From CAZKGE01 sp964541695 (GTDB lineage Bacteria; Bacillota; Clostridia; Christensenellales; CAG-138), in assembly GCA_964541695.1 (NCBI GenBank), contig CAZIRB010000023.1, positions 1-26,432 on the forward strand: DNA of 26,432 bases, in the 5' to 3' direction. A program made the position numbers and the translations under genes. This document shows positions 7,869-14,834 of the stretch, piece after piece (the first letter of the stretch is position 1; the number at the start of each line of letters is the position of its first letter). Below the pieces are notes generated by a model. The model did not search any database. It saw only the letters and a program-made list of their open reading frames with translations, and had not been told where the DNA came from.

Positions 7869-8813
7869 TTACCGCCCAATCAGCACGGGCAGGCCCGTGA
7901 CCTCCTCGAGGAGGCGTTTGGCGGACTCGACCGCCGGATCGTCCGGCGCTTTGACATCCGGCAGCTCATAGGCGCGCCCGAGCTGCGCATATTTATGCAA
8001 GCCGAACTTATGATAGGGTAAAAGGCCGAGCCGCTCGACATTCGGCAGGCCGCGGATAAAGCCGCCCATCGCGGCAAGCTCCGCCTCGGCGTCGTTTACG
8101 CCGGGAATCAGCGGGATGCGCACGACGAGGTGCCCCCGGCAGCCGGAGAACCGCGCGAGGTTATCCAATATGAGCCGGTTGCTTCGGCCGGTATAGCGCT
8201 CGTGCAGCGCGTCGTTTAACAGCTTAAGATCGTAATAGACAATGTCGGCGTGCTCCACGCTGCGGACAAACGCGTCCCACGGCGCATATCCGCAGGTCTC
8301 GACGAGCGTATGCAAGCCTTCGTCCTTTGCGCAGCTTAGCAGCGCGCCCGTAAACGCCGGCTGCATGGCCGGCTCGCCGCCCGATACGGTCAGCCCGCCG
8401 CCGGAGCGCATGTAGAACTGCTTATCCCGGCGGATGAGGTCCATCGCTTCGCCGACGGTGACCGTCCGCCCGAACCGGCGGATCGCGCCGTTCGGGCAGT
8501 TTTCAAAACACGCGCCGCAGTTGATGCAGGCCGGCCCGATGGCGGCCTTTTTTTTCGTCAGCTGAATCGCCGCGCTCGGACAATTTCGCGCGCAGGTGCC
8601 GCAGCCGACGCACTCGTTCGCGTCGACCCCGTATTCCACGGCGCCACTCTGCGACTCGGGATTTGCGCACCATTGGCAGCGCAGCGGGCAGCCCTTCAAA
8701 AACACCGTGCTGCGGATGCCCGGCCCGTCGTGGATGCAATAGCGCTGGATGTTGACGATCCGGCCCGAGACCGAATCCCGTTCGTCAGAAGCTCTGGAAC
8801 TCGGTGCGTCCAA
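7869..8813 (-). CDS. Glycyl radical enzyme activating enzyme, radical SAM with two 4Fe-4S clusters
   Basis: This activase uses S-adenosylmethionine and a [4Fe-4S] cluster to abstract hydrogen from the glycyl radical site of its partner enzyme. The 314-residue protein shows IHDGPGIRST, the radical SAM motif with Cys42, Cys46 and Cys49 (GCPLRCQWC), two ferredoxin-like CxxCxxCxxxC sets (Cys68/71/74/78 and Cys96/99/102/106), and TVSGGEP (142-148). The start is a TTG at 8813 preceded by AGGAGG inside the coding end of the GRE gene, giving a 29-base overlap and translational coupling. The cluster insert places it with activases of the GRE dehydratase/decarboxylase group rather than minimal PflA. 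It is last in the operon. Confidence 0.93.
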   Translation of the reverse strand: MDAPSSRASDERDSVSGRIVNIQRYCIHDGPGIRSTVFLKGCPLRCQWCANPESQSGAVEYGVDANECVGCGTCARNCPSAAIQLTKKKAAIGPACINCGACFENCPNGAIRRFGRTVTVGEAMDLIRRDKQFYMRSGGGLTVSGGEPAMQPAFTGALLSCAKDEGLHTLVETCGYAPWDAFVRSVEHADIVYYDLKLLNDALHERYTGRSNRLILDNLARFSGCRGHLVVRIPLIPGVNDAEAELAAMGGFIRGLPNVERLGLLPYHKFGLHKYAQLGRAYELPDVKAPDDPAVESAKRLLEEVTGLPVLIGR

Positions 8814-11136
8814 TGACGTCCTCCTGTATCTCCCGGTTCAGATCGACAAAATACGCGCTGAATCCGCTCACGCGCACCAGGAGATTTTTGTACTGCGACG
8901 GGTTCGCCTGCGCGGCGAGCAGCGTCTTTTTGTCGACGATGTTGAACTGGATGTGCAGCCCGCCCAGGTCGAGCAGGTATGTCTTGACAAAGTCCGAGAA
9001 CAGGCGGCGCTGGTAGTCCTCCTTCAGCGCGCTGGGTACGAACTTCTGGTTTAGGATGCACCCCTCGCCCGCGCGCGCAAGGTTCAATTTGCTGGACGAG
9101 TTCATCACCGCGGTCGGGCCGGAAACGTCGTATTCGTGGATGGGCGAAATGCCGTCCGCAAACGCTTCGAACGCCAGCCGCCCGTCCGCCGTCGCGCCGG
9201 TGTACTTGCCGAGGGACACGCTCTTTGTGACGGTGACGTAGCCGAGCGTCACGCGCGTGTCCTGGTGTGCGTGGAACGTATCCGCCGCGTCGTAGAGCAG
9301 GTTCGCAATCCGAGTACCGAGCGCGTCGACCTCGTCGATGTCGTTGCCGTACTTGGGCAGGCTGCGGATTTTCTGCAGCAGGTCCTCGTGCCCGGCGTAA
9401 TTGCGGTTCAGCGCCTCGTTCAATTCGGAAAGCGGCAGCAGCCGGTCCTCGTAGACGAGTTTTTTGACCGTGTAGCACGAGTCGATGATGTTGGCCATGC
9501 CGGTGATCGTAAAGCTGCTCCAGTTAAACCGCGCGCCGCCTCTGGCAAAGTCGAGACCCTTCGTCAGGCAGTCCGGATAGATCGTGGACAGGAACACATG
9601 CGGCATCTCCCGCTCGAGCACGGGGTGCGTGATGTTCTTCTGGATGCCGATCAGCCGGCCGAACACATAGGTAAACTCCTTGCGGAACGCGTCCAAAAAG
9701 TCGTCGAACGTCGCTAGGCTGTCGAGGCCGCCGACCGGGACGCCGCAGCGCTTTTGTTTGACCGGGTCGAAGCCGTCGTTCAGCATCAGCTCCAGTATCT
9801 TAGGCAGATTGAGGTGCCCGCTCTTAAACCTTCCCCAGCCGCCGACGACGCCCGGCTCCACGCAGCCGATGATCGCAAAATCCGCGGCCGCGTCCTCCGC
9901 GATGCCGAGCGAGGTCAGCGACTCCGCGATCGTCCGGTCGCTGACAAACTGCGGCTTGCCGCCGCCGGTGGCGAGCGTTTCCGCCGCCTTGGCGATCAGT
10001 TGGTCCGGCGTATTGTCGCTGACGCGCAACGAGAACTGCGGCTCCTTCAGGCACAGCCGCCGCTGGCAAGCAAGGCACAGATAGGACAGCTCGTTCGTCA
10101 GGTCGTTGCCCGCGGCGCCGGTCCCGCAGATCGTGATGTTCTGGTTCATGATATAGCCGGACCACATCTTGGCCGCGGACGCGCTGCGGTATTTAAGCAG
10201 GTGGTTCGTCTTGATCCAGAAGCAGTCCAAAAGCTCCTGCAGCGATTCCTGCGGCTCGCCCTTTGCGACGCTCGCGCGATAATACGGATACAGATATTGA
10301 TCGAAGCGGCCGAACGACACGCCGGTGCCGTCGGACTCGAGCTGGATTAATAGATGCGTCATCCACAGCGACTGCAGCGCCTCGTAGAAATCCTCCGCGG
10401 GATTGGCCGGGACCTTGCGGCAGGTTGCCGCGATCTTCACTAGCTCCGCCTTCCGGGCGGCGTCCGTCTCGGCCTGCGCCAGTTCCTCCGCGAGCAAAGC
10501 GTAGCGGTTTGCGTAATCGACGGCGGCCTGGCAGACGATGGAAACGCCCTGCCAGAAGTGCTTCTGCTCCTTCGTCGCGCCGGGCGCGCTCTGCAGCGAC
10601 TCGGCCTTTCGCTTGAACGCGGCCAAGCCTTGGCCCAGCACCGACGCGTAGTCCGCCAGGCAGTGGCCGTAGCCCATGTCCTTCTGGATAAAGAACGCGC
10701 CCGCGTCGAGCAGCGCCTGGTCCGTGTCCCCGATCATGCCGGTGATCGTGTCGTTGGCCGTCTTGCCGGACCAGAACGTGGCCAGCTCGAGCACCTGCAG
10801 CTTGGTCTTTTGCGGCACGAGAAACTTGTCCTGCTCGCGCGTGGGCAGGGTGTTGATCTCGCGCACGAGCTGGTACGGGCTGTTCTCCGGGAAAAACACC
10901 TGCGCGATGTTTAAATCGTCGCCGGGCAGGCCCACGATCAGCTCGTCCGGAAGGATGTTGATCGGGATCTCATTCAACACCGCCTCGAATATCCGCGCGC
11001 GCTGCACAAGCTTATCCTCGTATTGGTGCGCAAGGTACGCCTTCTGCGCGATGCAGCTCCTGTCGGCGCGCAGCGCGGGCGGCGTTTCCAACACCTGCCT
11101 GCGCAGGGTTTCCACACGTTTTGTGATGTCGTTCAT
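8785..11136 (-). CDS. Glycyl radical enzyme of unassigned substrate (pyruvate formate-lyase-like family)
   Basis: This is an oxygen-sensitive radical enzyme, 783 residues from the ATG at 11136 with GGTGAGGA upstream. The C-terminal radical motif RVSGFSAYF contains Gly758. The thiyl-radical site is GCVEP (Cys425, with the general-base Glu427), as in diol dehydratase/choline lyase-type enzymes and unlike pyruvate formate-lyase with two adjacent cysteines. His158 lies in GHCLADYASVLGQGL, a family-typical position. The aspartate twelve residues after the catalytic Glu in glycerol/propanediol dehydratases and isethionate lyase is Ser439 here, and the usual Gln after GCVEP is Gly. So it is probably not one of those activities. 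Its neighbours are an Fe-alcohol dehydrogenase and two amidohydrolase-2 proteins; no microcompartment shell genes are present. Confidence 0.92.
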   Translation of the reverse strand: MNDITKRVETLRRQVLETPPALRADRSCIAQKAYLAHQYEDKLVQRARIFEAVLNEIPINILPDELIVGLPGDDLNIAQVFFPENSPYQLVREINTLPTREQDKFLVPQKTKLQVLELATFWSGKTANDTITGMIGDTDQALLDAGAFFIQKDMGYGHCLADYASVLGQGLAAFKRKAESLQSAPGATKEQKHFWQGVSIVCQAAVDYANRYALLAEELAQAETDAARKAELVKIAATCRKVPANPAEDFYEALQSLWMTHLLIQLESDGTGVSFGRFDQYLYPYYRASVAKGEPQESLQELLDCFWIKTNHLLKYRSASAAKMWSGYIMNQNITICGTGAAGNDLTNELSYLCLACQRRLCLKEPQFSLRVSDNTPDQLIAKAAETLATGGGKPQFVSDRTIAESLTSLGIAEDAAADFAIIGCVEPGVVGGWGRFKSGHLNLPKILELMLNDGFDPVKQKRCGVPVGGLDSLATFDDFLDAFRKEFTYVFGRLIGIQKNITHPVLEREMPHVFLSTIYPDCLTKGLDFARGGARFNWSSFTITGMANIIDSCYTVKKLVYEDRLLPLSELNEALNRNYAGHEDLLQKIRSLPKYGNDIDEVDALGTRIANLLYDAADTFHAHQDTRVTLGYVTVTKSVSLGKYTGATADGRLAFEAFADGISPIHEYDVSGPTAVMNSSSKLNLARAGEGCILNQKFVPSALKEDYQRRLFSDFVKTYLLDLGGLHIQFNIVDKKTLLAAQANPSQYKNLLVRVSGFSAYFVDLNREIQEDVIGRTEFQSF

Positions 11137-11146
11137 AGTCCTCACC

Positions 11147-12262
11147 CTACAATAACCTGCTGTAAATCTCAAAAACGTCCTCGGCGCTCAACGGAACGAA
11201 GCTGTTGTTCATCAGCCGCGTCTGGTTCAACATGACGGAGTCCGCAAACGCGCGCGCGTCCGCCTCGGTCATGCCGTACTCGCGCAACCGCTTCGGCGGC
11301 AGAATTTTGGCAAACAGTTCCCGAAGCTCCGCGTACACGTCCTTTTCGCCGCAGCCCAGTATGGAGGCCATGCACACGTTCAGCGTCTTGAGCTCCCCCG
11401 CGTCGCCCGCGCGCATGTAGCGGTCCAGTACGCCGAACAGCACAGCGTAGTTGGACTCCCCGTGCGCAACGTGGTATTTTGCGCCGAGCGGATAGCTGAG
11501 CGCGTGCACCGCGGCGCAGCCCGCGTTGCCGAACGAGATGCCGGCCATCGTGCTGGCGAGCAGGAAGTCCTTCAAAAGCGGATAGCGTGCGTCCGCGCCG
11601 GAAGCCGCGATCGTTCGGTACCCGTTTAAGATAATCGCGAGCGCCTGGTAGCCGAACATCCTGGAGAGCGCGGTCGCCTTCGGCGACAGGATCGACTCGA
11701 CGGCGTGGATGAACGCGTCGATGGAGCTTGTCGCAAACACCGCGTACGGCAGGCCGCTGAGCAGCTCCGGTATCAGCACGACGGCGTCGGCATAGAGCGC
11801 CCGGTGCGCCAGCCCCTTTTTGGTACCCTGTGCCGTAAGGCTCAGCACCGACACGTTCGTGACCTCGCTGCCCGTGCCGCAGGTGGTCGGGATCGCGACA
11901 AGTTCGCGCACTTTTTCCGGCTGCGCCGTCCCGGCAAACAGCGCGGCGATATCGGAGCCGTCCGCGAGCGCGAGCAGCTTGGCAAGGTCGAGTATCGTGC
12001 CGCCGCCGATCGCCACGACGCGGCGGTAATCGCGGTGGATGCCCGCGCGGATGCTCTCGAGCATCGCGTCCGACGGCTCGCCCTTCCCGTACGCCTCCTG
12101 GCAGATCACCTGGCAGGCGGCGGGAACGTTTTGAAAATAAGGGGAAAAGATATACTCGTTGGTCAGTACGAGGTCGTCCTCGTTCAGCGGGAACGTCTCG
12201 ACAAACTCCCGGCAACTCTCGCACAGGTATACCCGGGGCGTTACGTTAAATTGCTGCAGCAT
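11147..12262 (-). CDS. Iron-containing alcohol dehydrogenase, 4-hydroxybutyrate dehydrogenase-like
   Basis: This is an NAD(P)-dependent group III alcohol dehydrogenase, 371 residues. It has the nucleotide-binding GGGTILDLAK (86-95), PTTCGTGSEVTNVSV (125-139) and the metal ligands Asp182, His186, His253 and His267. From memory, several blocks (LTNEYIF, GEPSD, FGNAGCAAVHALSYP, HVAHGESNY, LREYGMTE) closely resemble clostridial 4-hydroxybutyrate dehydrogenase, which interconverts 4-hydroxybutyrate and succinate semialdehyde. It may use that or another short semialdehyde. GGAAAG precedes the ATG. It lies 15 bases after the C' gene and 10 bases before the GRE, so it plausibly reduces an aldehyde made by the GRE or by the amidohydrolase pair. 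Confidence 0.9.
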   Translation of the reverse strand: MLQQFNVTPRVYLCESCREFVETFPLNEDDLVLTNEYIFSPYFQNVPAACQVICQEAYGKGEPSDAMLESIRAGIHRDYRRVVAIGGGTILDLAKLLALADGSDIAALFAGTAQPEKVRELVAIPTTCGTGSEVTNVSVLSLTAQGTKKGLAHRALYADAVVLIPELLSGLPYAVFATSSIDAFIHAVESILSPKATALSRMFGYQALAIILNGYRTIAASGADARYPLLKDFLLASTMAGISFGNAGCAAVHALSYPLGAKYHVAHGESNYAVLFGVLDRYMRAGDAGELKTLNVCMASILGCGEKDVYAELRELFAKILPPKRLREYGMTEADARAFADSVMLNQTRLMNNSFVPLSAEDVFEIYSRLL

Positions 12263-12277
12263 TTCGGCACTTCTTTC

Positions 12278-12994
12278 CTATCGGTTCAATATACGCGCGG
12301 CGTTGCCGCCCAGTATCAGCTCGCGCGCCGCGGGGTCCTTGACCAGGTACCGGACCGTGTCCAGCTCCTGCTTCATGGACCCGTACAGCCCGTCGGAGGC
12401 AAACAGCAGCTTCTCGGGCCCGAGCGCGTCCAGCGCGGCGGCGATGTGCCGCGGGAACGCGCCCGCGGTGATGAGGTACAGGTTCTTCGTGCGCTTGGCG
12501 CATCGAATCGCGGAGTCCGCCATGTTGGGCGCGCCGATGTGCGACATCAGAATCGGCACATTCGGGAAGCTTTTGGCCAGCTCCTCCCATTTATTCGGCA
12601 GCGAAAACAGGTCGGACATGCAGTGCGCGATGACGAAGCCGCGGTGCCTGTCGGTGATGGCGAGCAGAGGGTCCATCAGCGAATGCCGGTCGGCCGAGAG
12701 GCCGAAGCGCAAACAGTTCATCTTCACGCCGCGGAACCCGTACTGCGCATAGCAGGTTTCGAGCGCGGCCTCCGCGTCCAGGCTCCACGGGTTGACCATG
12801 CCGACGCCGATGAGCCGCCCGGGATATTCGCGGACGGACCGGAACGTCGCCTCGTTGTCGATGCATTCCGTCTGGCAGATCGCGACCGAGCGGTCGACGG
12901 AATACCGGTCCATCACCGCGACGAGCGCCGCCGCGGAGCAGTCGAAATCGTTGTTCTTCTTGACGCCGATGTTGGTCAGCATGTCGATGATCAT
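12278..12994 (-). CDS. Amidohydrolase-2 family protein C' (A/C type, HxH motif lost)
   Basis: This is a 238-residue TIM-barrel protein of the amidohydrolase-2 (PF04909-like) family, whose members include ACMSD-like decarboxylases and lactonases. The N-terminal D-x-H-x-H metal motif reads DMLTN, so both histidines are gone. His124 (AHCMSD), His152 (SHIGAP) and Asp201 (ASDG) are kept. It is closest in the window to protein C: shared FGxSADRHS, SDLFSxPxKW and SMKQE. The ATG overlaps the D' stop by four bases (ATGA), so the two are translationally coupled. A longer frame to 13615 is a shadow over D'. Enzyme activity is uncertain; a single- or altered-metal site, or a structural role with D', are the options. 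Confidence 0.88.
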   Translation of the reverse strand: MIIDMLTNIGVKKNNDFDCSAAALVAVMDRYSVDRSVAICQTECIDNEATFRSVREYPGRLIGVGMVNPWSLDAEAALETCYAQYGFRGVKMNCLRFGLSADRHSLMDPLLAITDRHRGFVIAHCMSDLFSLPNKWEELAKSFPNVPILMSHIGAPNMADSAIRCAKRTKNLYLITAGAFPRHIAAALDALGPEKLLFASDGLYGSMKQELDTVRYLVKDPAARELILGGNAARILNR

Positions 12995-13728
12995 GCGCGC
13001 GCCCCCGTTTCCCGCGCGATGCGGAACAGCCGCGCCGCGTTCCCGCCCAGCACCAGACCAAGCGCCGCCTCGTCCGCCACCGCGTCGCGCAGCTTTTGGA
13101 TCTCCAGCGGAAAATAGCTCGCCTCGGGCGTGCCGGAGCCAAGCAATATCTTCTCCGGGCCCGCGGTGCGCAGCGCGCGCATCAGATTCTGGTGCATGGC
13201 CGCCGTGGGGTCCAGATAAACGTTCGGGTACTTGGCCGCGATCTGCACGGACAGCGCCGCCTCGTAGTTGAAGCCCATATAGCCGAGTATCAGCGGGACG
13301 CGCGGAAACGCATCCGCAAGCTCCGCGGCGAGGATCGGCGAGCAGCTCACGTCCGCCGTGCAGCACAGCCAGACGGGCGCGCCGAACCGCTCGCAGACAT
13401 CCAGCAGCGGCGAAAGCAGCTCCAGATTGTCCGCGGTAAATCCGTGCTTTACGGGATCGAGCCGCAGTGCGCGAAAACCCTGCAAAAACCCGTTTTCGAG
13501 CGCGTCGGTCGCGCCGGGGTCGTTGGGGTTGGCCGAAAACATGCCGACAAGGCGCTGAGGATACCGCGCGACCGCATCGAAGACGTACGAATTGTCGATC
13601 GCCTCCGGAAAGCAAGACACGACGGCCACATCGACCAGCGCTTCGTCCATCTCGAAAAGCAGCGCCTCCGGCGTCCGCTTGGCCATAAAGCGCCTGCGCC
13701 CGATCAGGTTGTGCACGTCAACGATCAT
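12991..13728 (-). CDS. Amidohydrolase-2 family protein D' (metal ligands lost, probable pseudoenzyme)
   Basis: This is a 245-residue amidohydrolase-2 family barrel, first gene of the GRE operon. AGGAAGG precedes the ATG at 13728. The ligand positions used by A read His6, Leu8, Cys122, Tyr150 and Gly199 here, so a canonical metal site cannot form. It is a clear sister of D (shared LRLDPV-K/R-HGF, MGF-x-Y and YF-x-LEIQK-x-RDA). Its stop overlaps the C' start by four bases. The conserved fold, maintained reading frame and coupling to C' argue for a functional partner or binding subunit and not a decaying gene. A shift to metal-independent chemistry is possible. Confidence 0.88.
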   Translation of the reverse strand: MIVDVHNLIGRRRFMAKRTPEALLFEMDEALVDVAVVSCFPEAIDNSYVFDAVARYPQRLVGMFSANPNDPGATDALENGFLQGFRALRLDPVKHGFTADNLELLSPLLDVCERFGAPVWLCCTADVSCSPILAAELADAFPRVPLILGYMGFNYEAALSVQIAAKYPNVYLDPTAAMHQNLMRALRTAGPEKILLGSGTPEASYFPLEIQKLRDAVADEAALGLVLGGNAARLFRIARETGARA

Positions 13729-13766
13729 GTCGTCCTTCCTCAACGCGGCGGTATTGGGCGCCGCCG

Positions 13767-13815
13767 TTTCTTTGGCGCAAAGAATGCGCTTTTGCGCAGG
13801 GTTTGCGCAAAAGCG
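13767..13815 (-). other. Paired hairpins in the leader of the GRE operon
   Basis: A 12-bp perfect inverted repeat (CGCTTTTGCGCA at 13787-13798, complement at 13804-13815) and a smaller one (TTCTTT/AAAGAA, 13767-13783) lie between the predicted promoter and the D' start. There is no T-run. They may regulate translation or message stability. Confidence 0.5.
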
Positions 13816-13847
13816 GCGGCCAAATTGGCAAGGCGGTTTCCATATTG

Positions 13848-13876
13848 AATTTAGCACAATCGCCGAACAAATACAA
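13848..13876 (-). promoter_or_regulatory. Candidate promoter of the GRE/amidohydrolase D'-C' operon
   Basis: On the minus strand, -35 TTGTAT (13871-13876) and -10 TAAATT (13848-13853) are spaced by 17 bases, giving a leader of about 110 bases. The spacer contains GTTCGGCGATTGTGC, a looser relative of the GTTCGATATTGTGC seen at the HPr gene. Immediately upstream, at 13888-13909, is an 8-bp inverted repeat ACATAAAT/ATTTATGT that may be an operator. Confidence 0.5.
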
Positions 13877-14018
13877 ACATTTTTTGAACATAAATGGCGT
13901 TATTTATGTGCGGCCGGCCGTATGGAGTTGCGTCGGGGTTGCTTTCGCGCATAATTTTGAGTTGAACAGTCAGTTAGTGAAGCGTTAGTCGCGGATGCCA
14001 ACACGCGGGCGCGCGGCG

Positions 14019-14038
14019 GCGCGGCAAACGTGCCGCGC
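14019..14038. other. GC-rich hairpin between divergent promoters
   Basis: Arms GCGCGGCA and TGCCGCGC with a four-base loop stand between the D' operon promoter and the HPr promoter. No T-run follows on either strand. Function is unclear; the rest of 13910-14070 holds nothing I recognise. Confidence 0.4.
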
Positions 14039-14073
14039 GCAAAAAGAAATGTGCTTTCCATATCGGAAACCGC

Positions 14074-14102
14074 TTGAATTTTTGAAACAAACGTGCTATT
14101 TT
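14074..14102 (+). promoter_or_regulatory. Promoter of the HPr gene
   Basis: -35 TTGAAT (14074-14079), a 17-base spacer and -10 TATTTT (14097-14102). Transcription should begin near 14108, just before the operator-like element. Confidence 0.6.
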
Positions 14103-14109
14103 ATTAAAG

Positions 14110-14146
14110 GGTTCGATATTGTGCACTTAGTTCGAATATCGAACAT
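14110..14146 (+). promoter_or_regulatory. DeoR/GlpR-type operator at the HPr transcription start
   Basis: GTTCGATATT (14111-14120) and AATATCGAAC (14135-14144) form perfect 10-bp arms. The right half is itself the palindrome TTCGA-ATA-TCGAA. This resembles the GlpR operator pattern of the DeoR family (TGTTCG...CGAACA). In the first 29 bases, 22 match an element at the same position in the PTS operon leader. A repressor here would block HPr transcription. Confidence 0.6.
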
Positions 14147-14213
14147 TATAAGACAGTTTTGCGCCATTCAATAGCCCTCATATGGCCGTCGGCGCATCAG
14201 AGGTGGAAGCGAC

Positions 14214-14492
14214 ATGTACGAAAAGAGCACCGTCATCATCAATCAAACGGGTCTGCACGCGCGGCCCGCGAGCAACTTCGTCACGGAAGCGAAAAAATAC
14301 GCCTCGCACATCACGATCAGCAACCTCGACACCGGCAAGAGCGCCGACGCAAAGTCGATGCTGCGCCTGCTCACCCTCGCGCTCGTAAAGAACACAAAGG
14401 TCGCCATCCGCGCCGAGGGCGAGGACGAGGCGGCGGCGGTCGAGCAGCTCGTCGGCCTGATCGACGCGGGCGCAGGCGAAGCCGAGGCATAA
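14214..14492 (+). CDS. ptsH: HPr phosphocarrier protein of the PTS
   Basis: This small phosphocarrier accepts phosphate from EI-P and passes it to EIIA proteins. The 92-residue product has the active-site motif GLHARPAS with His15, and the serine-kinase region KSADAKSML with Ser48 at the place of the Firmicute Ser46. It may therefore take part in HPrK/CcpA control too. It is slightly longer than usual (about 88) with an acidic Ala/Glu tail. GAGGTGG lies upstream. No EI gene is adjacent. Its position between the two amidohydrolase operons, and an operator like that of the PTS operon, suggest a pathway-dedicated copy, though it could be the general HPr. Confidence 0.93.
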   Translation: MYEKSTVIINQTGLHARPASNFVTEAKKYASHITISNLDTGKSADAKSMLRLLTLALVKNTKVAIRAEGEDEAAAVEQLVGLIDAGAGEAEA

Positions 14493-14568
14493 CGCACGGC
14501 GGTCCGCCCGCAGACAGTCGGCATTGCATCGCGACGCATCTCGTGTCGCTATGGCATTATCGGGTTTC

Positions 14569-14597
14569 TTGACGCCGAAGTTACGCTGAACTATAAT
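14569..14597 (+). promoter_or_regulatory. Strong sigma-A promoter of the structured leader
   Basis: TTGACG (14569-14574), a 17-base spacer and a perfect TATAAT (14592-14597). It starts a transcript near 14604 whose first 200 bases are structured and carry two intrinsic terminators before the methyltransferase gene. Confidence 0.8.
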
Positions 14598-14701
14598 ATA
14601 GCCGATAGCAGTCCGAATTTAATATTGGGAGGGATACCGTCCGGGGCGCGCAGCAGCCTGCGCCCGCCGGAAAAGGAAGATTGAACGGAGGCAGACAGTC
14701 C

Positions 14702-14726
14702 CCATCCCCTGCGGGGATGTTTTGTT
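14702..14726 (+). terminator. First intrinsic terminator in the leader
   Basis: Hairpin CATCCCC-TGC-GGGGATG followed by TTTTGTT. It would end a transcript of about 120 bases from the promoter at 14569-14597. Confidence 0.65.
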
Positions 14727-14765
14727 CTGCCCGTTCATCTTTGGCCGGTATCCTCTTTGTTTTTC

Positions 14766-14800
14766 GAGGGATGCCGGAATAACGCGGCGTCCCTCTTTTT
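14766..14800 (+). terminator. Second intrinsic terminator, before the methyltransferase gene
   Basis: GAGGGATGCCG (14766-14776) pairs with CGGCGTCCCTC (14785-14795) with one wobble, followed by TTTTT. It stands 35 bases before the start codon, so the gene is expressed only by readthrough or antitermination. Confidence 0.75.
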
Positions 14801-14834
14801 GGATTGCTGTCGAGTATGGGTTAAGAAAGGACCG

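Larger units (their letters stand above)
14604..14800 (+). ncRNA. Structured 5' leader, candidate riboswitch or attenuator (class not recognised)
   Basis: After the promoter, a long GC stem (about 14640-14671, arms near TCCGGGGCGCGCAG and CTGCGCCCGCCGGA) lies within a region holding GAGGGATACCG (about 14629-14639). The element CCGGTATCCTC (about 14745-14755) could pair with that early segment or with GAGGGATGCCGG (14766-14777), and the latter is the 5' arm of the final terminator. Such mutually exclusive pairings are typical of transcription attenuation. I found no T-box sequence and no motif of SAM, TPP, cobalamin, glycine or lysine riboswitches. The class is unknown; it may also release a stable small RNA. 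Confidence 0.5.

Noticed and set aside
8785..11136. Assignment of the GRE as choline trimethylamine-lyase, propanediol/glycerol dehydratase or pyruvate formate-lyase
   Set aside because: It lacks the adjacent-cysteine pair of pyruvate formate-lyase, the Asp of diol dehydratases and the choline-lyase context; only the family can be stated.
13000..13615. Extended N-terminus of protein C' reaching to 13615
   Set aside because: It lies over the D' gene in another frame and has no family match; all paralogues start MI-I/V/L-D, and the ATG at 12994 has the ATGA overlap.
12991..13728. D' as a decaying pseudogene
   Set aside because: It is full length, has a good ribosome site, is coupled to C', and a similarly metal-less sister D exists in the second operon; loss of ligands looks selected.
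14604..14800. T-box, SAM riboswitch or small SRP RNA
   Set aside because: No T-box core (GGUACCGCG-type), no SAM-I core and no SRP tetraloop helix could be found, in spite of a GGAAGG-like fragment.
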